DNA of 39,282 nucleotides. Origin: Agrobacterium larrymoorei (GTDB lineage Bacteria; Pseudomonadota; Alphaproteobacteria; Rhizobiales; Rhizobiaceae). The DNA is taken from assembly GCF_013322225.1 (NCBI RefSeq), contig NZ_JAAMFB010000033.1:1-39282 (forward strand), given 5' to 3'. A program made the translations under genes and the position numbers. Positions 26,060 to 33,633 of this stretch are shown here, one piece after another (position 1 is the first letter of the stretch; every line of letters begins with the position of its first letter). Under the pieces are notes generated by a model. It saw only the letters and a program-made list of their open reading frames with translations. It did no database searches and was not told where the DNA came from.

Positions 26060-28231
26060 ATGGGAATGATGTCGCTTGGCAGAAGGGCTGCCGTGGCGGG
26101 CGTTCTCTTTGCCTTCGCCACCGTGATCGTCGTCGTGACCGCGCTCATTTTGTCGGCGCTCAGCAACGTCACGGAAATCACCAACGCTCTGGATGAGCAG
26201 CGCTCGCAGGAAACCACGGCGGGCGCGCTGGAGACCTTTCTCGACCAGCTCGGCGCGACGCTGAATGATTATGCGGCCTGGGATGACGCTGCCCAGTTCG
26301 CCTATGCGCCGGATGGCCACGGCTGGATCGTCAGCAACTACGGCGATATGACGGTCAACAAGGACCTGTTCGATACTGCCATTCTTCTCGATGGCGAAGA
26401 GCGCGTCATCATGGCCTATCATAACGGCAAGCCTGCGGACTGGTCCTTGGGTTCCTATTTCGATGACGGTCTTTCGGAACTGCTGGACAAGGTGCGCGCG
26501 GCAACGCCTCAGGATTTGCCGGAAGCGACCGGCTTCGTCAGAACCCGCGACGGCATTGCAGCCACCGGCGTGGCGCTCGTTCGCCGCAAGTCCGCCAGCG
26601 CGGAAAGCGCCACGGAGCAGCGTTACCTGGTATTTGCCCGCCACCTGACGCAAGACAAGGTTCAGGGGCTGAGCCAGACTTACGTGGTCAGCGGCCTTGC
26701 CCTTGCCGACGCACAGTCCGAAACGCCTTATTACGTCGATATCGTCAGCCCCGGCGGCGAAGTGCTGGGCAAATTGACCTGGCGGTCGAGAATGCCGGGC
26801 AATGTCAGCCTCGATGAAGTTCGCCCTCGCGTTCTCACGGCGGTTGCGCTTGCTGGCGTCTTCTTTCTGGCACTGCTGGCAATAGGCTTTACCGCATTGA
26901 AGCGGTTGAAGGCCGACGAGATGGCCGCGCGTGAGGAATTGCTCACCGATCGCCTCAGCGGTCTTTACAACCGGCCCGGCCTGTTCGTCGGCCTGAAGAA
27001 GATGATCGAGAAGGCGCAGGATGAAGGGTCTTATGTCAACCTGATCTATCTCGATCTGGATGGCTTCAAGGAAGTCAACGATGCCTTCGGCCATGTGGCG
27101 GGGGATCTGCTCATCAAGGCTGTCGCGGCGGCGCTGCGCGTGCTGGTGCCGCAGCAGGCGCTGCTGGCACGACTTGGCGGCGACGAGTTCGCGGTTGCAC
27201 TTCAAGGCAAGCAAGCCCGCATCGAGGGGCGGCAATTATGCGATGCTCTGCTGGAGCTTTTCTCCGAGCCATTCATGCTGGGCGAACGCGTAGCAGCGAT
27301 CGGATGCAGCATCGGAACCTCCGTTTCCAAGGGCGGCGATATAGACGGTGAAGAGCTTCTGCGCCGCGCCGACATGGCGATGTACGAGGCCAAGGAAAGC
27401 GGTCGAGGCCGCTATATGGCCTATGAGCCGCACATGGACACGCGCCGCGAGGAAAAGAACCAGCTTGAGGCAGACCTGAAATACGGCATCGAAAACGGTG
27501 AGATCAACGTGGTCTTCCAGCCGGTGGTCAATACGCTGTCCCGGCGCGTTTCCGGTGTCGAAACGCTGGCGCGCTGGAACAGGCCCGGTTACGGCCCGGT
27601 TTCGCCCGATGTCTTCATCGCAGCGGCGGAATCGAGCGGGCTGATCGATCAGCTAGGCATGTTGGTGCTGGAGGCGGCCTGTGCATCCGCTGTTCAATGG
27701 CCGGGTGTGAAGCTTGCGGTCAATATTTCGCCCATGCAGTTTCGCAACCCAGCCTTTGCCGGGCAGGTGGAGAATGTCCTGAAGCGAACCGGCATCTCGC
27801 CTGCACGGGTCATGCTGGAGATGACCGAGGGATACTTCATCCACCACCCGGAACGGGCGAGTTCCTCCATCGAAAAGCTCAAGCAGATCGGCGTCAGCAT
27901 CGCGCTCGACGACTTCGGCTCCGGCTTCGCCAGCATCGGCTATCTGCGCCGGTTCGGCTTCGACCGCATGAAGATCGACAAGTCACTCGTGGAGGCGCTG
28001 GACGAGGGCGGGCGCTCGCTCGAGATGCTCACGGCAACCGTTGCCCTTGCCCGCTCGCTCGGCATCCCTGTCACGGCGGAAGGCATCGAAACGGAAGATC
28101 AGGCAGCCATCCTCCAGCTTTGCGGCTGCGATGAGCTGCAGGGATATCTATTCGCAAAACCGCTTAAGGCAGAGCAGGTGACCGCGCTTCTCGCCGCGCA
28201 GGATGACGTGGGCATCCAGAAGGTTTCCTGA
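26060..28231 (+). CDS. CHASE4-GGDEF-EAL cyclic-di-GMP protein
   Basis: This 723-residue membrane sensor has two membrane helices, about 12-34 and 256-278, flanking a periplasmic CHASE4 domain with the typical LNDYAAWDDAAQFAY segment. The cytosolic GGDEF domain has an intact GGDEF motif at 373-377, predicting diguanylate cyclase activity. The EAL domain has ETL (501-503) in place of EAL but keeps NISPMQFRN, DDFGSGFASIGYL, KIDKSLVEAL and AEGIET, so phosphodiesterase activity remains possible. It probably tunes cyclic-di-GMP and hence motility or attachment. Start choice is ATG at 26060; upstream TTG is less likely. It stands alone. Confidence 0.93.
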   Translation: MGMMSLGRRAAVAGVLFAFATVIVVVTALILSALSNVTEITNALDEQRSQETTAGALETFLDQLGATLNDYAAWDDAAQFAYAPDGHGWIVSNYGDMTVNKDLFDTAILLDGEERVIMAYHNGKPADWSLGSYFDDGLSELLDKVRAATPQDLPEATGFVRTRDGIAATGVALVRRKSASAESATEQRYLVFARHLTQDKVQGLSQTYVVSGLALADAQSETPYYVDIVSPGGEVLGKLTWRSRMPGNVSLDEVRPRVLTAVALAGVFFLALLAIGFTALKRLKADEMAAREELLTDRLSGLYNRPGLFVGLKKMIEKAQDEGSYVNLIYLDLDGFKEVNDAFGHVAGDLLIKAVAAALRVLVPQQALLARLGGDEFAVALQGKQARIEGRQLCDALLELFSEPFMLGERVAAIGCSIGTSVSKGGDIDGEELLRRADMAMYEAKESGRGRYMAYEPHMDTRREEKNQLEADLKYGIENGEINVVFQPVVNTLSRRVSGVETLARWNRPGYGPVSPDVFIAAAESSGLIDQLGMLVLEAACASAVQWPGVKLAVNISPMQFRNPAFAGQVENVLKRTGISPARVMLEMTEGYFIHHPERASSSIEKLKQIGVSIALDDFGSGFASIGYLRRFGFDRMKIDKSLVEALDEGGRSLEMLTATVALARSLGIPVTAEGIETEDQAAILQLCGCDELQGYLFAKPLKAEQVTALLAAQDDVGIQKVS

Positions 28232-28256
28232 GCCTTCAAGGGTACGATCTCGCGAC

Positions 28257-28359
28257 CCCACTGCCATCATCCTCGGGCTTGTCCCGAGGATCTACAACCG
28301 ATTGATTTCATTCGACGTGAGTAGATCCTCGGGACAAGCCCGAGGATGACGGCGGTGGG
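28257..28359. repeat. RIME-like palindromic repeat, copy 3
   Basis: Arms 28257-28295 and 28321-28359 are inverted copies with 37 of 39 positions matching. Each folds on CCTCGGG/CCCGAGG with TTGTC or GACAA between, differing from copies 1 and 2 in the loop. It lies between the convergent cyclic-di-GMP and DUF533 genes. Confidence 0.88.
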
Positions 28360-28397
28360 TGTGTTCGCCATTTCACCCGGACAGCAAACGGCCTATC

Positions 28398-29099
28398 TCA
28401 GACCTTTGCAGCCGAAACAGTGGCTTCGATGTGATCGACGAGTGCGTCCGGCAAGCCGAGGCGTCCTGCCAGAAGGTCGAGATAGCCGCGTTCGGCGCGG
28501 CTGTCTGGCTCGATTGTCAGGCGGGAGGCAGTGTAGATTTCCACCTTCTGCTCCTCGGTCTTCGCAGCCGCCACCAGGGCGTCGAGATCGAGCGGATCGG
28601 ACAGCTCCTTCTCGATGAAGGCTTCGGCCTCATGGTCGAGGCCGGAAATCTTGACCTTCTCCATGATGTGCGCGCGTTCCCCATCATCGATGTGACCATC
28701 CGCCTTGGCAGCAGCGATCATCGCCTGAACCAGCGTCAGGGCAAAGCTGTTGGAAAGCGTCGGAGACTGGGGATGGAACGGCGAGTCGCTCGGAGGAGGC
28801 AAAAGCTCCTGTGTCGGCTGCGGCTGAGGCGCTGCCTGCGGTGCCTTGCCGGACTGGTAGTTCCTGTATGCCAGATATCCGAGGCCAGCGATGGCGGCGA
28901 TGCCACCGACGGCTGCCGCATTGCCCGCCAGCTTGCGGCCTGTTTTCGTGCCAAGGAGAGCCGCGGCCAGAGCGCCGGTCTTCAACGGATTGTTCCTGGC
29001 AATCTCACCGGCCTGACCCGCCCTGTCCCGAACGCTTCCAGACAGACCCGGAACCTGAGAACCCAAAAACTGGTCCAGAAGCTTCTTGGCATCGAACAT
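28398..29099 (-). CDS. DUF533 protein with TerB-like C-terminal domain
   Basis: This 233-residue protein starts MFDAKKLLDQFLGSQ, the usual opening of DUF533 proteins. A Gly/Ala-rich stretch with one hydrophobic segment (about residues 60-80, GGIAAIAGLGYLAYRNY) follows, then a Pro/Gln linker. The C-terminal helical TerB-like domain begins near SFALTLVQAMIAAAKADGHI and carries the acidic DGHIDDGE motif. It is probably an inner-membrane or periplasm-facing protein of unknown role. I chose the ATG with GGAG six bases upstream; two in-frame ATGs further upstream lack binding sites. It converges on the cyclic-di-GMP gene with a RIME-like repeat between. Confidence 0.85.
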   Translation of the reverse strand: MFDAKKLLDQFLGSQVPGLSGSVRDRAGQAGEIARNNPLKTGALAAALLGTKTGRKLAGNAAAVGGIAAIAGLGYLAYRNYQSGKAPQAAPQPQPTQELLPPPSDSPFHPQSPTLSNSFALTLVQAMIAAAKADGHIDDGERAHIMEKVKISGLDHEAEAFIEKELSDPLDLDALVAAAKTEEQKVEIYTASRLTIEPDSRAERGYLDLLAGRLGLPDALVDHIEATVSAAKV

Positions 29100-29193
29100 C
29101 AACATCTCCTGTTTCAACTGAATGTCAAAGGAGAAGATAGGAAGTGGAAGATAGATTACAAAGGGGGAGGTGGGATTTGGGTGGCGGGGTATG

Positions 29194-29260
29194 ACCCCTC
29201 ACCAAGAAAATCTAGGACTTAGCTTCGCTAAGATCGAGATTTTCTATCCTCTCCCACAAG
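29194..29260. repeat. Hairpin repeat family A, copy 2
   Basis: Outer stem AGAAAATCT (29205-29213) with AGATTTTCT (29237-29245). Apical stem CTTAGC/GCTAAG (29218-29232) with a TTC loop. Flanks CCCCTCACC and CCTCTCCCACA match the other copies. It is directly followed by the related module B. Confidence 0.85.
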
Positions 29261-29300
29261 GAGAGAGGAAAAGGCGCAAGCGGCGCGGCATCTCCTTTAT

Positions 29301-29377
29301 CTCTCCCCCTGTGGGAGAGAAAGCAATTTCAACATCTTAAGCTCGCTTAAGTGTTAGAAATTGCAAGTGAGGGGTTT
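29301..29377. repeat. Hairpin repeat module B, related to family A
   Basis: It has the same outer flanks as family A (GTGGGAGAGA and GTGAGGGGTT) but a different stem. GCAATTTC (29323-29330) pairs with GAAATTGC (29357-29364), AACA with TGTT, and CTTAAG with CTTAAG around a CTCG loop. Together with copy 2 of family A it fills most of the DUF533-eda gap (29100-29391), which has no gene. Confidence 0.8.
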
Positions 29378-29391
29378 TGCTTTCCGCAGCG

Positions 29392-30030
29392 TTACCCGCG
29401 CAGCGCCGCAGCCTCTGCTGCAAGCGTGGTGATCCCCGCCCAGTCGCCAGCGGTGATGAGTTCCTTCGGGGCAACCCAGGAGCCGCCGACGCAGATGACG
29501 TTTGGCAGGGAGAGGTAGTCTTTGGCGTTTTTCAGCGAGATGCTGCCGGTGGGGCAGAAGATGGTACCCGCGAGCGGTGAAGACAGCGCCTTTAGGTAAG
29601 GTGCGCCACCGGCCTGTTCTGCGGGGAAGAACTTCAAAACCCTGTAGCCCGCATCGCGCAGAACCATGACTTCGCTTGCGGTGGCGGCACCCGGCAGCAG
29701 CGGAACGCTGGAATTTGCGGCGGCATCCAGTACGCTCTTGTTTACGCCGGGGCTGACGATGAAGGTCGAACCTGCATTGACCGCCGCATCGAAATCCTTC
29801 GCGTTGAGAATGGTGCCGGCACCCACATGTGCGCCTTCGACTTCTGCCGCAACAGCGCGGATAGCGTCGAGGGCGGCAGGGGTGCGCATGGTGATTTCGA
29901 TGGCTTTCAGGCCGCCTGCGACAAGGGCGCGGGCCAGAGGCACGGCGGAGGCGGCATCTTCAACAATGAGAACAGGCACCACCGGCTGAAGTTTAAGGAT
30001 GGAAAGAAGCTTTTCGGAATCCTGTGCCAC
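29392..30030 (-). CDS. KDPG/KHG aldolase (2-dehydro-3-deoxy-phosphogluconate aldolase)
   Basis: This 212-residue class I aldolase splits 2-keto-3-deoxy-6-phosphogluconate to pyruvate and glyceraldehyde 3-phosphate in the Entner-Doudoroff pathway, the main sugar route in rhizobia. The Schiff-base Lys133 is in VLKFFPAE and the catalytic Glu45 in AIEITMRT, both at the same numbers as in the E. coli enzyme. GAGTILN, FIVSPG and CPTGSISLKN are further family motifs. The length is typical. It stands alone, divergent from the CYTH gene. Its upstream region has an AAAAGCAA/TTGCTTTT dyad (30101-30130) of unknown significance. Confidence 0.94.
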   Translation of the reverse strand: MAQDSEKLLSILKLQPVVPVLIVEDAASAVPLARALVAGGLKAIEITMRTPAALDAIRAVAAEVEGAHVGAGTILNAKDFDAAVNAGSTFIVSPGVNKSVLDAAANSSVPLLPGAATASEVMVLRDAGYRVLKFFPAEQAGGAPYLKALSSPLAGTIFCPTGSISLKNAKDYLSLPNVICVGGSWVAPKELITAGDWAGITTLAAEAAALRG

Positions 30031-30211
30031 TGCGATGTCTCCTCATTGAACCGATTGAATTGCGCCCTCAATTACAGCGCCCGGCTTTTCATGTCGAGGC
30101 AAAAGCAACGATTTCCGCTTTATTGCTTTTTCATGACAGAGGCTTAGGCTAAAGCTTATCCGTTTGATGAAAAAGCGCTTTACCGTTCGCCGAAATTATA
30201 CAGGGTTTTGA

Positions 30212-30700
30212 ATGGCAAAAGAAATTGAACGCAAATTTTTAGTGTCCAGCAATGAATGGGCCAGTGAGACGACATCGCAGACGCCTTTCCGGCAAGCCTA
30301 CATCGCCTCCATGGAAGACCGTTCGGTTCGGGTGCGCATCAAAGGCACCGAGCAGGCGACCCTGACGATCAAGGTCGGCACCAGCGCTCTGGTGCGCGAT
30401 GAGTATGAGTACGATATTCCGGTAGACGATGCCGAAGAGCTTCTGGCCTGCGCACCGGGCATCGTCATCGAAAAAACCCGTTACACGGTGGATCACGAGG
30501 GTTTCGTCTGGGAAGTGGACGTCTTCGAGGGCCTTTACAAAGGTCTGGTCGTGGCGGAAGTGGAAATGGACGCCGAGACGGACCGCCCGCCGCTTCCCGC
30601 ATGGCTTGGCCGCGAAGTGACTGGCGACCGGCGCTATTCCAATCAGTATCTGTCCACCGACGATTTCAGCGAGGAGCTGTGCCGTGCCGTTCAGGATTGA
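30212..30700 (+). CDS. CYTH-domain protein (triphosphate tunnel metalloenzyme)
   Basis: This 162-residue CYTH-domain protein carries the defining EXEXK motif as EIERK at residues 4-8. Alternating charged strands follow, such as RVRIKGTEQATLTIKVG and YEYDIPVDDAEELL, forming the beta-tunnel that binds triphosphates with Mg or Mn. Members hydrolyse tripolyphosphate or thiamine triphosphate or make cyclic AMP; the bacterial type next to CHAD is usually a tripolyphosphatase. Its stop lies 17 bases inside the CHAD gene, so the two are coupled. The pair corresponds to the two halves of the fused CYTH-CHAD protein ygiF type seen elsewhere. Confidence 0.92.
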   Translation: MAKEIERKFLVSSNEWASETTSQTPFRQAYIASMEDRSVRVRIKGTEQATLTIKVGTSALVRDEYEYDIPVDDAEELLACAPGIVIEKTRYTVDHEGFVWEVDVFEGLYKGLVVAEVEMDAETDRPPLPAWLGREVTGDRRYSNQYLSTDDFSEELCRAVQD

Positions 30701-31592
30701 TCCAGGCCGTTCCTTCATCGAGGAAGTCAGGCGTGTGGGGCTGGAGCTGATAGACGACGCCATCGCAATTCTGAAGGAGCAGCCGGGCGGCCCGCATGAG
30801 GCCGTTCACGATGCCCGCAAGAAATTCAAGCGCATCCGTGCGCTCTATCGGTTCCTGCAAAAGGCCGACCCGGATTTCCGGCGAAGCGAAAATGCGCGCT
30901 TCCGCGACATTGCCCGCACCCTCAGCTCCGCCCGCGACGCGGCGGCGCTGGTGGAAACGATGACCTATCTGGAAGGCTTCTCCCGTTCGGATGCCGAGGG
31001 CCAGGCCCTTGCCAGCGTTCACGCGACGCTGGTGGAGAGGCGGGATGCGCAGACCCATGAGGCTGGCGATCTTCCCGAGCGTATCGAAGCGGCAATCGTG
31101 GAATGTGAGAAGGGCCGCGAGGCGCTTTCAGCCCTGTCTCTCTCCCATAGCGACAAGGCGGCGGTAAAGCTGGTGCGCAAGACCTCTGCGAAGCAACGCG
31201 AAAGGGCGCTGGATGCTCTTGCCGCCTGCCGCAAGGATGCGCTGGACGAGCATTTCCACGATCTGCGCAAGAGCGGGCAGGTCTACTGGATGCACCTTGC
31301 ACTCTTGCGCAAGATCTGGCCCTCCGCCATGCGCGCCAAGAAGAGCGAGGCCAAGCATCTCGTTCAGCTGCTGGGCCATGAACATGATCTTTCCGTTCTG
31401 GCAGCCTTTGCGGACCGTGAGCCGGACCGTTTTTCGGGCGGTGAAACGCTGGCACTGCTGTTCGATGCCATCATTGCCCGCCAGCAGGCGTTGCGGGAGG
31501 AGAGCCTCGCGCTCGCGGATCGCGTTTTTGCCGAGACTGCCGCCAAAGAGAGCCGGATCGTCGCGCTGCTGTGGAAACACGCTGCAAAGTGA
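30684..31592 (+). CDS. CHAD-domain protein
   Basis: This 302-residue all-helical CHAD protein has the two characteristic His-rich repeats. The first is PHEAVHDARKKFKRIRALYR (about 32-51) and the second is EHFHDLRKSGQVYWMHLALL. A later HEHDLSVL segment follows. CHAD domains bind polyphosphate through basic residues on helices. The start is GTG with GGAG upstream, inside the end of the CYTH gene. The overlap and order suggest both proteins act together on polyphosphate or tripolyphosphate. No polyphosphate kinase gene is visible in the window. Confidence 0.92.
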   Translation: MPFRIDPGRSFIEEVRRVGLELIDDAIAILKEQPGGPHEAVHDARKKFKRIRALYRFLQKADPDFRRSENARFRDIARTLSSARDAAALVETMTYLEGFSRSDAEGQALASVHATLVERRDAQTHEAGDLPERIEAAIVECEKGREALSALSLSHSDKAAVKLVRKTSAKQRERALDALAACRKDALDEHFHDLRKSGQVYWMHLALLRKIWPSAMRAKKSEAKHLVQLLGHEHDLSVLAAFADREPDRFSGGETLALLFDAIIARQQALREESLALADRVFAETAAKESRIVALLWKHAAK

Positions 31593-31695
31593 TGGCAGCG
31601 GCGGGCGATTTGACGAAATTCAAAACGTAATCGCTGGTGGGGCATAGAGCGGAATAGGATTGCGCAAAAGCCCGCTACGCTGTATTTCAGCCGCC

Positions 31696-32640
31696 ATGAC
31701 CGACACCGCTACACTACCCCGCCCAGACGCAGCTGGCGATTTTCTCGTGGCTGCCCTTTATCATTTCGCCCGCTTCCCGCGGTTTGAAAGCGTGCGCGAG
31801 CCGCTGTTCAGGCTGTGCCAGGAAAACGGTGTGAAAGGCACGCTGCTTCTTGCCGCCGAGGGTATCAATGGCACGATTGCAGGCACGGATGCGGGCATCG
31901 CAACGGTTCTCGCCTATCTTCGCGCCCAGCCGGAATTTGCGAACCTGGAGCATAAGGAAAGCCGCGCTTCCAAGATGCCCTTCGTGCGCATGAAGGTGAA
32001 GCTGAAGCAGGAAATCGTCACGATGGGCGTGGCCGATATCGATCCCAACAAGATCGTCGGCACCTATGTCGATCCGAAGGACTGGAACGAGTTGATTTCC
32101 GATCCTGACACGATTTTGATCGATACGCGCAACGATTACGAGACCGCCATCGGCGTTTTCAAAAACGCCGTCGATCCGCAGACCAAGACCTTCCGCGAGT
32201 TTCCCGACTGGGTGAAGAACAATCCCGGCCTGCACGACAAGCCGAAGATCGCCATGTATTGCACCGGCGGCATCCGCTGCGAAAAGGCCACCGCCTTCAT
32301 GAAGGAGCAGGGCTTCGATGAGGTCTATCACCTCAAGGGCGGTATTCTGAAATATCTGGAGGAAGTGCCGCAGGAAGAAAGCCTCTGGGAAGGCGCCTGC
32401 TTCGTTTTCGATGAGCGCGTGTCGGTGGTTCACGGTCTGGCCGAGGGCGACCACAAGCTCTGCCACGCCTGCCGCAATCCGATTACCGAGGACGTGCGCA
32501 CATCTGAGAAGTTCGAAGAAGGCGTGTCCTGCCCGAGCTGTTATGACGAGCGCACGGAAGAAGACCGCCAGCGTTTCCGCGACCGCCAGAAGCAGATCGA
32601 CATCGCCAAGAAGCGCGGCGAAAAGCACATCGGGCGGTAG
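31696..32640 (+). CDS. tRNA uridine(34) hydroxylase TrhO (rhodanese-like)
   Basis: This 314-residue protein of the UPF0176/TrhO (YceA) family introduces oxygen at the 5 position of wobble uridine in tRNA. The N-terminal domain has YHFARF and [13 protein letters not shown]. The rhodanese-like domain carries the active-site Cys189 in [12 protein letters not shown], with a second Cys at 195. The C-terminus has two CXXC pairs (LCHACRNPI and SCPSCYDE) that probably bind zinc. I chose the ATG giving [10 protein letters not shown]; an in-frame start 36 bases upstream is weaker. It stands alone between CHAD and a GNAT gene. Confidence 0.93.
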   Translation: MTDTATLPRPDAAGDFLVAALYHFARFPRFESVREPLFRLCQENGVKGTLLLAAEGINGTIAGTDAGIATVLAYLRAQPEFANLEHKESRASKMPFVRMKVKLKQEIVTMGVADIDPNKIVGTYVDPKDWNELISDPDTILIDTRNDYETAIGVFKNAVDPQTKTFREFPDWVKNNPGLHDKPKIAMYCTGGIRCEKATAFMKEQGFDEVYHLKGGILKYLEEVPQEESLWEGACFVFDERVSVVHGLAEGDHKLCHACRNPITEDVRTSEKFEEGVSCPSCYDERTEEDRQRFRDRQKQIDIAKKRGEKHIGR

Positions 32641-32731
32641 TTGCAGGTGTAGGATCGTTGCAAAGGGTGAGGCGGGTTGTCATCGATCCGCAGCTGGCCT
32701 ATTGATTTTCCTCGTATAGTCGGGGAGTGAA

Positions 32732-33427
32732 ATGCGCGATCTCAATCAATTTGCCGGATGCCCGGCACCGTCTCCCGTCACGCTCGAAGGCCGGTTCGTA
32801 AAGCTCGTGCCGTTTGACCGCGCAGCGCATCTACAAGCACTGTGGGCGGCGCTTGGTGGCTTGGAGACCAACGCGCTTCTCAAATATTTCCCGCAGGATG
32901 CATTCCCAAACGCCGAAGCCTTCGGTGACTGGATAGAAGGCGCGCAGAAAGCGCTCGGTTGGGTGACGCTCGTCTTTATCGAACAGGCATCTGGCGAAGT
33001 CGTCGGCATGGCCAGCTATATGCGCCCCGACCCAAAGAACGGTGTGGTCGAGGTCGGGTCCGTCGCGCATGGCGCAAAGATGAAGCGTTCGCCAATGTCC
33101 ACCGAAGCCCATTATCTGATGGCAAGATACGCTTTCGACGATCTTGGTTATCGCCGCTACGAATGGAAATGCCACAACGAAAACGAACCTTCCAAGGTAA
33201 CTGCCGTGCGCTACGGCTTCACCTTCGAGGGCGTTTTCCGCCAGCACATGATTTCCAAGGGCCAGAACCGCGATACCGCATGGTTCTCGATGATCGACGG
33301 GGAGTGGCCGGTCATTCGTCAGGCGTTCGAGGCATGGCTTTCGCCCGACAATTTCGACGAGGATGGCCTTCAAAAGCGCAAGCTGGACGATATCCGTGCC
33401 GAACTTTCCGCAGGAGAGCAGGCATGA
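32732..33427 (+). CDS. GNAT acetyltransferase, RimJ/RimL type
   Basis: This 231-residue acetyltransferase is of the RimJ/RimL-like group. It shows TLEGRFVKLVPFDRAAHLQA at the N-terminus, the central GSVAHGAKMKRSPMSTEAHY segment, and YRRYEWKCHNENEPSK with AVRYGFTFEGVFRQH, which is typical of this branch. Substrate is unknown; relatives modify protein N-termini, amino acids or small amines. Its stop overlaps the start of the next small gene in an ATGA junction, so the two should be translated together. Confidence 0.92.
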   Translation: MRDLNQFAGCPAPSPVTLEGRFVKLVPFDRAAHLQALWAALGGLETNALLKYFPQDAFPNAEAFGDWIEGAQKALGWVTLVFIEQASGEVVGMASYMRPDPKNGVVEVGSVAHGAKMKRSPMSTEAHYLMARYAFDDLGYRRYEWKCHNENEPSKVTAVRYGFTFEGVFRQHMISKGQNRDTAWFSMIDGEWPVIRQAFEAWLSPDNFDEDGLQKRKLDDIRAELSAGEQA

Positions 33428-33630
33428 GCGGCAGCAGCACGAAGTCGGCAGCACTGGCCGCCGTCGCCATCATCCTCGGCTTCGGCATGTTGTTCTACAT
33501 CATGCCCATCGTGACGCTATGGCTGGCGAATAATTTTTCCGTCTGGCTCGCCGTGGCATTCGATGTGGTCGCGGTGCTGGCTTTCTTCCTGGTGTTCTGG
33601 CTGAGAGCGCGCCACCAGCGGCGTAGCTGA
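33424..33630 (+). CDS. Small two-helix membrane protein coupled to the GNAT gene
   Basis: This 68-residue protein is nearly all membrane: helix one at about 8-30 (AALAAVAIILGFGMLFYIMP) and helix two at about 36-60 (SVWLAVAFDVVAVLAFFLVF), with a basic C-terminal tail ARHQRRS. The ATG overlaps the GNAT stop by four bases, which supports translation. I do not recognise a family. It ends four bases before the end of the convergent NicO gene, so there is almost no space for a terminator. Confidence 0.75.
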   Translation: MSGSSTKSAALAAVAIILGFGMLFYIMPIVTLWLANNFSVWLAVAFDVVAVLAFFLVFWLRARHQRRS

Positions 33631-33633
33631 TTA

